Of a stretch of DNA of 64,000 bases, positions 51,184 to 58,935 are shown piece by piece (the first letter of the stretch is position 1; each line of letters opens with the position of its first letter). The DNA is taken from contig CAVOXF010000006.1 of NCBI GenBank assembly GCA_963700375.1, forward strand, positions 248,001 to 312,000, given 5' to 3'. Under the pieces are notes generated by a model. It had not been told where the DNA came from and ran no database searches. It saw nothing but the letters and a program-made list of their open reading frames with translations. A program made the position numbers and the translations under genes. The stretch is from JAHEEL01 sp963700375 (GTDB lineage Bacteria > Actinomycetota > Acidimicrobiia > Spongiisociales > UBA5794).

Positions 51184-51843
51184 CTAGAACAGGCGCAGGA
51201 TGTCCGAGTCGGTCCCCCGCAACAATTCGTAGTCCACTTCGGCCCAGGCGATCCCGCGGTCGGTTGCGAGCGTCCTCGCCTGCGGCTTGACGGCCTGGGC
51301 CACGAAGATGCCACGAACCGGAGCGAGGCGTTCGTCGCGGTTGAGGAACTCGAGATACCGCGTGAGTTGTTCCACCCCGTCGATCTCCCCCCTGCGCTTG
51401 ACCTCGATGGCGACCGTCGCGCCCGACGCGTCGCGGCACAACAGGTCAACCGGGCCGATCGGCGTCGGGTACTCCCGCCGGATGAGGGCCAGGCCGTCCT
51501 CGATCGCCTCGGGCTGCTCGGCGAGTAGCCGCTGGAGTTCGAGTTCGACGCCGTCCTTCTGAAGTCCGGGATCCTCTCCCATCTCCACAACAGTGTCGAG
51601 GTGGATTTCGTGAAGGTCGATCGTGAGCTCCTCCTGCTTGCCGTTCGTGACGAACCAGCGCCCGTCCTCCTCGACGAGGCGATTCGGTGCGTTCATCCAA
51701 TTCAGGGGCTTGTAGGCCCCGGCTTCGGCATGCACGAGGAGCGAGCCATCGGCCTTGATGAGAATCAACCGGGTCGCACGCGGCAGGTGGGCCGAGAGGC
51801 GGCCGGCGTAGTTCACGGTGCAGTCTGCAACGACGATGCGCAT
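51184..51843 (-). CDS. nucS: Mismatch-specific endonuclease NucS (EndoMS)
   Basis: Non-canonical mismatch repair endonuclease of actinobacteria and archaea. 219 residues. N-terminal MRIVVADCTVNYAGRLSAHLP; nuclease core GPVDLLCRD, VAIEVKRRGEIDGVEQLTRY; ATDRGI; and a C-terminal RLF tail like that of mycobacterial NucS, which contacts the beta clamp. The start is MRIVV at 51843, with TACCCT ending 8 bases upstream (51852-51857); the ATG at 51849 is too near that -10. Confidence 0.95.
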   Translation of the reverse strand: MRIVVADCTVNYAGRLSAHLPRATRLILIKADGSLLVHAEAGAYKPLNWMNAPNRLVEEDGRWFVTNGKQEELTIDLHEIHLDTVVEMGEDPGLQKDGVELELQRLLAEQPEAIEDGLALIRREYPTPIGPVDLLCRDASGATVAIEVKRRGEIDGVEQLTRYLEFLNRDERLAPVRGIFVAQAVKPQARTLATDRGIAWAEVDYELLRGTDSDILRLF

Positions 51844-51877
51844 GGCCATTGAGGGTAGACCGGGAGGTGTGCGTGGC

Positions 51878-51903
51878 GGGAGCGGGGGTGGGGGTGGGGG
51901 CGG
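51878..51903 (+). other. G-run tract with G-quadruplex potential
   Basis: Four runs of three to five G separated by one or two bases (GGGAGCGGGGGTGGGGG...) in the 72-base gap between divergent nucS and the GNAT gene, next to the TAGTGT of the latter. Could affect either promoter. Confidence 0.4.
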
Positions 51904-51915
51904 TAGTGTCACCAC

Positions 51916-52353
51916 ATGGACGAGATCCGCAGTGCCACTCGCGATGATGCGCCTCGAATCGCCTACCTTGCAGGCGACCTCGGCTATGCCATCGGATCGG
52001 GGTCGATCCGCGCCGCGATCGATCGGCTGCGACCCGAGGATGGCGCCGTGTTCGTTGCCTGCAGAGGAGATCACCTCACCGGCTGGATTCACGTCCGCCG
52101 AAGCGAGCTGCTCCAAAGTGAGCCGTTCTCAGAAGTGGGAGGGCTCGTCGTCGATCCGACGAGCCGCGGCGAAGGCATCGGCAAGGAACTGCTCAAGAGA
52201 GCCGAACAATGGGCCGCCGACAACCACCTCGCCGTTGTTCGGGTGCGAAGCAACGTTGTGCGGTCAAACGCCCACCTCTTCTACGAGGGACGCGACTACG
52301 GGGTCGAGAAGACGTCCTACACGTTCATCAAGCACCTGGAGGACCGGGGCTGA
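51916..52353 (+). CDS. GNAT family N-acetyltransferase
   Basis: 145 residues. Acetyl-CoA binding motif A is VDPTSRGEGIGKELLKRAE, followed by VVRVRSNVVRSNAHLFYEGRDY. Substrate unknown. TAGTGT at 51904-51909 ends 6 bases before the ATG. Divergent from nucS, convergent with sufB (15 bases apart). Confidence 0.88.
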   Translation: MDEIRSATRDDAPRIAYLAGDLGYAIGSGSIRAAIDRLRPEDGAVFVACRGDHLTGWIHVRRSELLQSEPFSEVGGLVVDPTSRGEGIGKELLKRAEQWAADNHLAVVRVRSNVVRSNAHLFYEGRDYGVEKTSYTFIKHLEDRG

Positions 52354-52368
52354 TAGGGTCCCGGGGCC

Positions 52369-53772
52369 CTAGCCGACCGAACCCTCCATCTGCAGTTCGA
52401 TCAGACGGTTCAGCTCGACGGCGTACTCCATCGGGAGTTCCTTGACGATCGGCTCGATGAAGCCGGCAACCACCATCGCGGTGGCTTCCTCTTCGGTAAG
52501 GCCGCGTGTCATGAGGTAGAACAACTGGTCCTCCCCCACCTTGGACACCGTCGCCTCGTGACCGATATCGACGTTCGACTCCTCGATCTCCATGTACGGG
52601 TACGTGTCCGAGCGTGAGTCCTCGTCGAGGATCAGCGCATCGCACCGGACGAAAGACCTGGCGCCCACGGCTCCCGGCTCAACACGGACGAGTCCGCGAT
52701 AGCCGGCACGTCCCCCCTGGTTGGAAATCGACTTCGAGGTGATCAGCGACGTGGTGTTCGGCGCGACGTGCACGATCTTGGCCCCGGCATCGAGATGCTG
52801 GTTGGCTCCGGCGAACACGACAGAGAGCACTTCACCGTGCGCGCCCTCGCCCATGAGCCACACCGCCGGATACTTGGCCGTGAATTTGGAACCGAGGTTG
52901 CCGTCGATCCACTCCATGGTCGCGTTCTTGTAAGCCACAGCACGCTTGGTGACGAGGTTGAACACGTTGTTCGACCAGTTCTGGATGGTCGAATAGCGGC
53001 ATCGGCCACCTTCCTTGACGACGATCTCAACGACCGCGGAGTGGAGCGAGTCGGACGAGTAGACCGGGGCGGAACATCCTTCGACGTAGTGCACGTATGC
53101 GCCTTCGTCGACGATGATCAGCGTCCGCTCGAACTGCCCCATGTTTTCGGCATTGATGCGGAAGTAGGCCTGGAGCGGCTCCTCGAGGTGCACGCCCGGC
53201 GGCACATAGATGAACGACCCGCCGGACCAGACCGCGGAGTTGAGCGCCGCGAACTTGTTGTCGTTCGGCGGAATGATGGTGCCGAAGTACTCGCGGACGA
53301 TGTCCGGGTACTCCCGAACGGCAGTGTCCATGTCGGTGAAGAGAACGCCCATCCCGGCAAGGTCATCACGGTTGCGGTGATAGACGACCTCGGATTCGTA
53401 CTGGGCGGTGACGCCGGCAAGGTACTTCCGCTCGGCTTCGGGGATGCCAAGCTTCTCGTAGGTCTCCTTGATGGAATCCGGGACCATGTCCCAGTCCTTC
53501 GCCTGGCCCTCCATCGGCTTGATGTAGTAGTAGATGTTGTCGAAATCGATCTCATCGAGGGCCCCGCCCCCGACCCAATCCGGCATCGGCTTGCGCAGGA
53601 ATCGCTGGTAGGCCTTCAGACGGAACTCGAGCATCCACTCAGGTTCCTTCTTCATCCGAGACATGTCGCGAATGATCTGCTCGTTGAGACCCTTCTCGGG
53701 CTTGTAGACGTAGTCCTCCTCGTCCGACCAACCGAGCTGGTAGGCCCCGAGATCGATGTCAACCGTGGTCAT
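52369..53772 (-). CDS. sufB: Fe-S cluster assembly scaffold protein SufB
   Basis: 467 residues, normal length. YKPEKGLNEQIIRDMSRMKKEPEWMLEFRLKAY near the start, PPNDNKFAALNSAVWSGGSFIYVPPGVH, VEGCSAPVYSSDSLHSAVVEI, GRCRYSTIQNWS, RCDALILDEDSRSDTYPY, GLTEEEATAMVVAGFIEP. The essential cysteines are in EGCSAP and FVRCDALI. ATG is preceded by GGGGAGC. It stands alone with its own promoter and a palindrome overlapping the likely start of transcription, separated from sufD-Rieske-sufC (44.7-47.0 kb) and sufC-sufS-sufU (32.2-34.7 kb). Confidence 0.96.
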   Translation of the reverse strand: MTTVDIDLGAYQLGWSDEEDYVYKPEKGLNEQIIRDMSRMKKEPEWMLEFRLKAYQRFLRKPMPDWVGGGALDEIDFDNIYYYIKPMEGQAKDWDMVPDSIKETYEKLGIPEAERKYLAGVTAQYESEVVYHRNRDDLAGMGVLFTDMDTAVREYPDIVREYFGTIIPPNDNKFAALNSAVWSGGSFIYVPPGVHLEEPLQAYFRINAENMGQFERTLIIVDEGAYVHYVEGCSAPVYSSDSLHSAVVEIVVKEGGRCRYSTIQNWSNNVFNLVTKRAVAYKNATMEWIDGNLGSKFTAKYPAVWLMGEGAHGEVLSVVFAGANQHLDAGAKIVHVAPNTTSLITSKSISNQGGRAGYRGLVRVEPGAVGARSFVRCDALILDEDSRSDTYPYMEIEESNVDIGHEATVSKVGEDQLFYLMTRGLTEEEATAMVVAGFIEPIVKELPMEYAVELNRLIELQMEGSVG

Positions 53773-53794
53773 GATGCTGCGCTCCCCGGATTTG

Positions 53795-53810
53795 CACTAT
53801 CGAGATAGTG
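53795..53810. promoter_or_regulatory. Perfect palindromic operator candidate at the sufB promoter
   Basis: CACTATC-GA-GATAGTG, 7-bp arms. It begins two bases downstream of the TACAAT -10 and so covers the expected transcription start. Position suits repression by an Fe-S or iron sensor; the sequence does not match a regulator site I know. Confidence 0.6.
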
Positions 53811-53812
53811 GC

Positions 53813-53818
53813 ATTGTA
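53813..53818 (-). promoter_or_regulatory. -10 element (TACAAT) of sufB
   Basis: TACAAT on the minus strand, about 40 bases before the sufB ATG, implying a leader of roughly 35 bases with a ribosome site. No good -35 is seen, so an activator may be needed. Confidence 0.5.
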
Positions 53819-53972
53819 CGTCGTCCCAGGACCGAACGGACCGGGTATCGAACGGGCGGACCCGCCGGGGCTGGAACGAGTGGGAGTGGGGAAGACCGAA
53901 TCAGTCCCGGCGGGCCGTCCTCCGCATCGATAACGCTCAGAGGCACCGTTTCGTTCCCTCCCCCGGGGAAGG

Positions 53973-55193
53973 CTAGAAGATCTCTTCGCACCACGGAGCG
54001 ACGTCGCCGCGAAACATCCGTCCCAACAACTCGACCGAATCCGTCGGACCCTGGATCCGACCGGCCCGCGCCATGGCGACGGCGTTGTGACCGCCGAGAT
54101 AGAGGCTGGCGAGATCGGTGGTGCCGAGACTGACATCGGTCGGTCCGCCACCGATCCTGCGGCAGGTGCCGTTGCCCTCGCTCACCCCGAGCTCGAACGT
54201 ACCCCCCAGGTCCGGAAGAAACGGATCGTCGACGGCGAACGTGATCCTGCCGTCGGCGGCGTAGGTGCGGGCCTCGAGGGCCTGCACCACATCGAGAATG
54301 CGGAGATACAGCGCGTCCCACCGTTTCCGCTTGATCCGGCGGTGATCCGGAACCTTCCAGGCCAGCGGATCATCGACCGGCAGATTCCAGTAGGCGATCT
54401 CGACGAAGAGGTCAATCGACGTGAGGAATCGCCACAGTCCCGTATGGGCGGTCGGCGACGCAGCGATGATCTCGCGGACACTCACCTTGCCCTCAGGGAA
54501 CCCCGACTCCGAATCGAGCTTCTGGCGATAGAAGGCATATCCGTCGGGACGACCATCTGTCTCATGCAGCACGAGGCGAAGCGACGAGAACCCCCGCCGG
54601 CGCCCTTCTGGATCAATGAACAGGTGCTTCCACCAGTGCACCGATCGCGACAGCATCCCGGGGCGGCGCAGGCGCTCGGCGTCATAGATTGCGGGGAAGA
54701 TCTCCGCCGCCTCCTCCGCCGCTACGAGCCGAACCGATCCAGCCTCGCCTTGCACCGACACACGGGTCCGGTCGATCTCGATCTCGTCGAACTCGGTAGC
54801 GACACCGAATCCGAAACGTCCGTAGATCAGGCTCTCCGAAGCCCACAATCCGACCAGCGGCTCGCCCCGCCTGAGACCGTCCTCGAGGTGGTCGAGCATC
54901 ATCGCGGTGAGTGCGCCTCGTCTGCGATGTGTCGCCGCAACGGTCACGACCGTTGTCCCTGCCATCGCGACCTGACCACCACCGGGCACGGTCACATCGA
55001 AGGGGATTCCGCCCAGCGTCCCGACGATCTGATCGCCGTCGAATACGGCGGCTGTCCGGTCGAGCGGAATGAGGTCCTCGAACCACTCGGGCGGGAACTC
55101 GTCGTCGTTGAGATCCTCACCGAAGCCGAGCATGATGGCGGTGCGGAACTGAACGATCTCGTCTTTTGTGATCGGGCGCGTCGTGATCTCCAT
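53973..55193 (-). CDS. Eis-like GNAT N-acetyltransferase
   Basis: 406 residues with the three-part Eis layout: two GNAT folds and a C-terminal sterol-carrier-like domain. Acetyl-CoA site VVTVAATHRRRGALTAMM; YGRFGFGVATEF; C-terminus FRGDVAPWCEEIF, whose final carboxylate is part of the active site in Eis proteins. Substrate unknown; Eis enzymes acetylate many amines. TAGGCT at 55201-55206 ends 7 bases before the ATG. Confidence 0.88.
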   Translation of the reverse strand: MEITTRPITKDEIVQFRTAIMLGFGEDLNDDEFPPEWFEDLIPLDRTAAVFDGDQIVGTLGGIPFDVTVPGGGQVAMAGTTVVTVAATHRRRGALTAMMLDHLEDGLRRGEPLVGLWASESLIYGRFGFGVATEFDEIEIDRTRVSVQGEAGSVRLVAAEEAAEIFPAIYDAERLRRPGMLSRSVHWWKHLFIDPEGRRRGFSSLRLVLHETDGRPDGYAFYRQKLDSESGFPEGKVSVREIIAASPTAHTGLWRFLTSIDLFVEIAYWNLPVDDPLAWKVPDHRRIKRKRWDALYLRILDVVQALEARTYAADGRITFAVDDPFLPDLGGTFELGVSEGNGTCRRIGGGPTDVSLGTTDLASLYLGGHNAVAMARAGRIQGPTDSVELLGRMFRGDVAPWCEEIF

Positions 55194-55275
55194 CGCGAGA
55201 AGCCTACCGATCGTGCCGGAAGCAACCCGTTCCCCGATACGATGCCGACCCGTCACCACATCGAGAGGACATTCC

Positions 55276-56067
55276 ATGAAGCCGGTACGCATTGCCGTTC
55301 ACCTCCACCCCCAACACATCGACTACAACGGCATCCGCGATGCCGTGAGCCAGGCGGAGGACATGGGCGTCGACGTTCTCTACAACTGGGACCACTTCTA
55401 CCCCCTCTACGGCGGTGACCCGGATCCCGTCGCAGGCAAGCATTTCGAGTGCTGGACGATGCTCGCGGCATGGGCCGAGCAGACCGAGCGCGTCGAGTTC
55501 GGGGCGCTCGTCACATGCAACTCGTATCGAAATCCCGAGTTGCTCGCCGACATGGCCAGAACGGTCGATCACATCTCGAAGGGTCGCCTGATCCTCGGTA
55601 TCGGTTCCGGTTGGTTCGAGAAGGACTACGTCGAATACGGATACGACTTCGGGACGGCCAGGAGCCGCCTCGATGACCTCGACGCAGCGATGCCCAGGAT
55701 CGTCAGCCGCCTCGAACGTCTCGATCCCCCGCCGATGCGCCACATCCCAATCCTCATCGGTGGTGGCGGTGAGAAGGTCACCTTGCGGATCGTCGCTGAG
55801 CATGCCGACATCTGGCACACCTTCGGCGGCACCGAGACCGTTGCCCACAAGTCGAGCGTCCTCGACGAATGGTGCGCACACGTCGACCGTGACCCCGGCA
55901 CGATCGCACGATCGATCGGGATCAAGGTGGAGAACCTGGACCAGGCCGACGAGTTTGCCGCCCTCGGCGTGACCGAGTTCACCCTCGGCATTACCGGCCC
56001 GGACATGGACCTTGCCCCGGTCCAGCGCTGGCTGGAGTGGCGGGATTCGTACAACGGAGTTCGGTAG
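55276..56067 (+). CDS. LLM class F420-dependent oxidoreductase (TIGR-type mycobacterial-like)
   Basis: 263 residues. RIAVHLHPQHIDYNGIRDAVSQAEDMGVDVLYNWDHF at the start, VEFGALVTCNSYRNPELLADMARTVDHIS, GRLILGIGSGWFEKDY and IPILIGGGGEKVTLR. Same superfamily as 30698-31627 but a different branch; shorter. GAGAGGA stands before ATG 55276. Reaction unknown. Confidence 0.88.
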   Translation: MKPVRIAVHLHPQHIDYNGIRDAVSQAEDMGVDVLYNWDHFYPLYGGDPDPVAGKHFECWTMLAAWAEQTERVEFGALVTCNSYRNPELLADMARTVDHISKGRLILGIGSGWFEKDYVEYGYDFGTARSRLDDLDAAMPRIVSRLERLDPPPMRHIPILIGGGGEKVTLRIVAEHADIWHTFGGTETVAHKSSVLDEWCAHVDRDPGTIARSIGIKVENLDQADEFAALGVTEFTLGITGPDMDLAPVQRWLEWRDSYNGVR

Positions 56068-56100
56068 TCGCCGGTCGCCAGTCCCCGGTTGCCAGTCTTC

Positions 56101-56150
56101 GCCTCTCCCACGCAGTCGGGGAGGCGCGAGCATCCGGCCGGACGGCCGGA
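56101..56150. terminator. Two adjacent hairpins between convergent genes
   Basis: GCCTCTCC...GGGGAGGC (56101-56125, one G-U pair) and TCCGGCC-GGAC-GGCCGGA (56133-56150). Located between the F420 oxidoreductase stop and the flavoprotein stop. A run of about ten G follows at 56160. Confidence 0.5.
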
Positions 56151-56220
56151 GCGCTGCGGAGGGGGGGGGGCTCGAGCCGTGAGGGCAGGGCCAGCCGCCC
56201 GACGGTCGGGCACGACGGGG

Positions 56221-56871
56221 CTACTCCCCCACGAACCGGCGCACTGACGGAGGTACATCGACGCCGTCCAAGTTCCGGGGGTCCGGTTCAGGGGTGCCCG
56301 GCGTGAGGGTCAGAGGGATGACACCCGCCCAGATCGGGAGGGCGTAGTCCTCGGGTTCGTCGCCGACGTCCTTCTCACTCACCTTGGCGGAGAACTCGTC
56401 GATCGGGACCGCAACGAGCAGGGTGCCCTTGTCCTCCGCCGGCGACGGATGGCGCGCCTCGGACCAACGGCCCGGCAGGACGGCTTCGGTGATCGCTTCG
56501 AACGCGACGGCCCGCTCGTCGGGGTCGTCGACCACGCGCGAGGGGCCCATGATCGTCACTGATCGATAGTGTATCGAGTGATGAAATACGGATCGCGCCG
56601 CCACGATGCCGTCGAGAATGGTGGCGGTGACCGTCACCTGTGCCCCGCTCTTCATCAACCGCATTAGTCGACTGGCCGGCGAGCCGTGGAAGTAGAGCGT
56701 TTCACCCACACGGACATGATTCATCGGGATCACAAACGGCGCATCGTCCTGGATGAACCCCACATGGCAGATCAGTGCCTCGTCCAGGATTGCGTTGACC
56801 GTGGCCCGGTCGTAGGCGGCCTTCTCCGGGACGCGCCTCACCCGTGTTCGTTCAGACCGTGGATCGCTCAT
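56221..56871 (-). CDS. Pyridoxamine 5'-phosphate oxidase family protein (flavin-nucleotide binding)
   Basis: 216 residues. Split-barrel flavin-binding fold: RVPEKAAYDRATVNAILDEALICHVGFIQDDAPFVIPMNHVRVGETLYFHGSPASRLMR in order, then SVFHHSIHYRSVTIMG. Resembles NimA-like and Rv-type flavin reductases; could bind FMN or F420. TAGGAT at 56878-56883 ends 6 bases before ATG. Confidence 0.87.
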   Translation of the reverse strand: MSDPRSERTRVRRVPEKAAYDRATVNAILDEALICHVGFIQDDAPFVIPMNHVRVGETLYFHGSPASRLMRLMKSGAQVTVTATILDGIVAARSVFHHSIHYRSVTIMGPSRVVDDPDERAVAFEAITEAVLPGRWSEARHPSPAEDKGTLLVAVPIDEFSAKVSEKDVGDEPEDYALPIWAGVIPLTLTPGTPEPDPRNLDGVDVPPSVRRFVGE

Positions 56872-56940
56872 GCGAGGATCCTAGGGACGCGACCGAGCAC
56901 CGACCCAACGATCGGCGCTCCGCAGGAGACAACGGAGCAA

Positions 56941-57120
56941 TCAGTTCTGATCTTCGACGATGTCCTTGGCCTTCTCGGCGCCCGTGTTGATCTGGTCGGT
57001 TGCCTTGCCGCCGGTTGCCTTGTCGGCCGCATCGGCTGCCTTGTCGATACCGCCCTTGACGGCTTCCTTGTTGCCACCGATAAGATCCTTGGCCTTCCCG
57101 ACCATGTCTCCGATACCCAT
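56941..57120 (-). CDS. MT0933-like antitoxin family small protein
   Basis: 59 residues, charged and helical, alternating Lys/Asp/Ala/Gly: GIGDMVGKAKDLIGGN, VKGGIDKAADAADKATGGKA, AEKAKDIVEDQN. Matches the pattern of small actinobacterial proteins annotated as antitoxin MT0933 (Rv0909-like). Very good ribosome site (AAGGAGGGG) before the ATG. No toxin partner (such as Rv0910) lies next to it: the neighbours are a flavoprotein and a methyltransferase. CsbD-like stress proteins have similar composition and are an alternative. Confidence 0.72.
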   Translation of the reverse strand: MGIGDMVGKAKDLIGGNKEAVKGGIDKAADAADKATGGKATDQINTGAEKAKDIVEDQN

Positions 57121-57231
57121 CGTCCCCTCCTTGGTGTCCGGACACGGGAATCGTACTGCACCACCGGCGCGTCGCGCTCCTGGGAGGGGGCTAAACGACG
57201 CCGCCGTGCTTCCCGAACGTAGGCTGGCGCC

Positions 57232-57828
57232 ATGAACCATCCGTTGCTCGCAGCCCTTTACGACGCAGCGCTCGCTCCGACCGAGTGGATGGGTGTGCGT
57301 GACCAGCGGCGTCGGCTGATGGAGGGAATCACCGGTCGGGTTGTCGAACTCGCGGCAGGGACCGGCCTCAACGTCCCGCACTATCCCGAGACGGCGGACG
57401 AGATCCACGCCGTGGAACCCGATGAGCACATGCTCCAGAAGCTCCGGGTCAGAGCGGCGAAGTCGGAGGCCAGGCTCTTCCTCTACCGCGGAGACTCGCG
57501 GCATCTCCCGTTCGTCGACGGCGTGTTCGACGGCGCCATCATGACGTTCGCGCTCTGCACGATCCCCGACCCGGTTGCGGCCCTCGATGAGATCCACCGC
57601 GTGGTACGCAGCGGCGGCGTCCTCCGATTCCTCGAGCACGTGCGTTCGCCGAATCCCCGCGCCGCGTGGTGGCAAGATCGGGCGACACCGATCTGGTCGA
57701 AGTTCGCGGGTGGATGCCGATTGAACCAGTCGACCGTGGAGATCCTCGAGATGACCCGGTGGGACGTCGATGACGTGTGGCGATCCGGGGGCGGGTCGGT
57801 CGCCGCCGGTCAGGCCTTCAGGACCTGA
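57232..57828 (+). CDS. Class I SAM-dependent methyltransferase
   Basis: 198 residues. SAM motif VVELAAGTGLNVPHYP, motif II VEPDEHMLQKL, GDSRHLPFVDGVFDGAIMTFALCTIPDP and RVVRSGGVLRFLEHV. UbiE/Methyltransf_11 type; substrate unknown. TAGGCT at 57220-57225 ends 6 bases before the ATG. The end overlaps the convergent aminotransferase gene by 19 bases. Confidence 0.9.
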   Translation: MNHPLLAALYDAALAPTEWMGVRDQRRRLMEGITGRVVELAAGTGLNVPHYPETADEIHAVEPDEHMLQKLRVRAAKSEARLFLYRGDSRHLPFVDGVFDGAIMTFALCTIPDPVAALDEIHRVVRSGGVLRFLEHVRSPNPRAAWWQDRATPIWSKFAGGCRLNQSTVEILEMTRWDVDDVWRSGGGSVAAGQAFRT

Positions 57829-58935
57829 TCGGCCAGCTCGTCGCGGAACGCCTCGATCACGCGCATCGGCGTCGTCGCGTGGGGCGCGACGCGAATCCAC
57901 CCGTTGCGTTCTGACATCATGAACCCGGCATCGCCGAGCGCGCCGACCATTGAGGTTGCATCGATTCCGGGGAACCGGAAGCAGACGATGCCCGCACGCT
58001 CCTCGTCCGACCGCCAGGGCGCAATCACCTCGGCGCCCAGTGACCGGACGATGTCGAGCGCCGCTCCGGAACGCTCGAGTACCGCGGACTCGATCTGATG
58101 GATTCCACCTGCCTCGACGACCTGCAGCGCCGCGGCGGCAGCGACGGCACCCGGAAGGTTCGGAGAACTTTCCAGGAACCGATCAGCGCTCTCGAGCGCC
58201 CGGTGGGGCGGCTGAACCTCAAAGGCGAAGTTGTCCTCGACGCCCCACCAACCGGTGAGGGTCGGGGCCAACCGATCGATCGTCCGCTCCGAGACGGCCA
58301 TCACGCCGGCTGAAAAGCCGGCGCGAAGCCACTTCTGCCCGCCGGCAACGAACACGTCGGCACGGCCGAGGCCAGCCTCGACCGCACCAAGGCCCTGGAT
58401 GCCGTCGACGAGCACAAGAGCGTCGCCCGCCGCTTCGACGATCGCGTCAACGTTCGACGCGATAGCCCGTCATGTAGTCGACGAGACTCACCGCGACGAG
58501 TCGGGTCCGGTCGTCGATCGCCGGCGCCAGCGCGTCGGCGGTCACACGTCCGTCCGGCACTTCGACGGCGCGGACCGTCGGTCCGCCGACGGCCTCGGCC
58601 CGAAGCCACGGGTATCGGTTCGCCGGGAACTCATGTGATGGGACCACGACGTTCCCGCCGGCTCCGATGAGGCCGAAGGCGATCTGCATCATGCCGGCAC
58701 TGGTTGACGGAACCGATGTGGCCAGTCCATCCCGGACACCGAGGGCGGATGCGATCGCGGCACGGGCGTCTTCATAGGCAGGACCGACCAGCTGAGCTGT
58801 AGGGCGACTGCCGTCCGCCGCCTGATCGAGGAGGTCCGCCGCCGCCGCCCGAGCCGACTTCGCCGGCGGTCCGATCGACGCGAAGTTGAGGTAGCCGTCC
58901 TGCTCTTCGAACTCGCTCAGGTAATCACGGTTCAC
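57810..58935 (-). pseudogene. Class V aminotransferase (PLP enzyme) split by a +1 frameshift
   Basis: Two frames join into a single class V aminotransferase/isopenicillin-N-epimerase-like protein of about 374 residues. The first (58935 to 58447) carries the N-terminal part ending VAVSLVDYMTGYRVER, the second (to 57810) begins NVDAIVEAAGDALVLVDGIQGLG and carries the PLP lysine in GGQKWLRA. Skipping base 58455 (or another at 58449-58458) gives RVNVDAIVEA. Length is 3n+1. The in-frame stop reads CGT-TGA-C, reminiscent of the prfB frameshift site (CTT-TGA-C), but no upstream ribosome-like spacing was checked. The GTG start overlaps the ABC gene stop (GTGA), so it is the fourth gene of the YihY-ABC-ABC operon. 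Confidence 0.75.
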
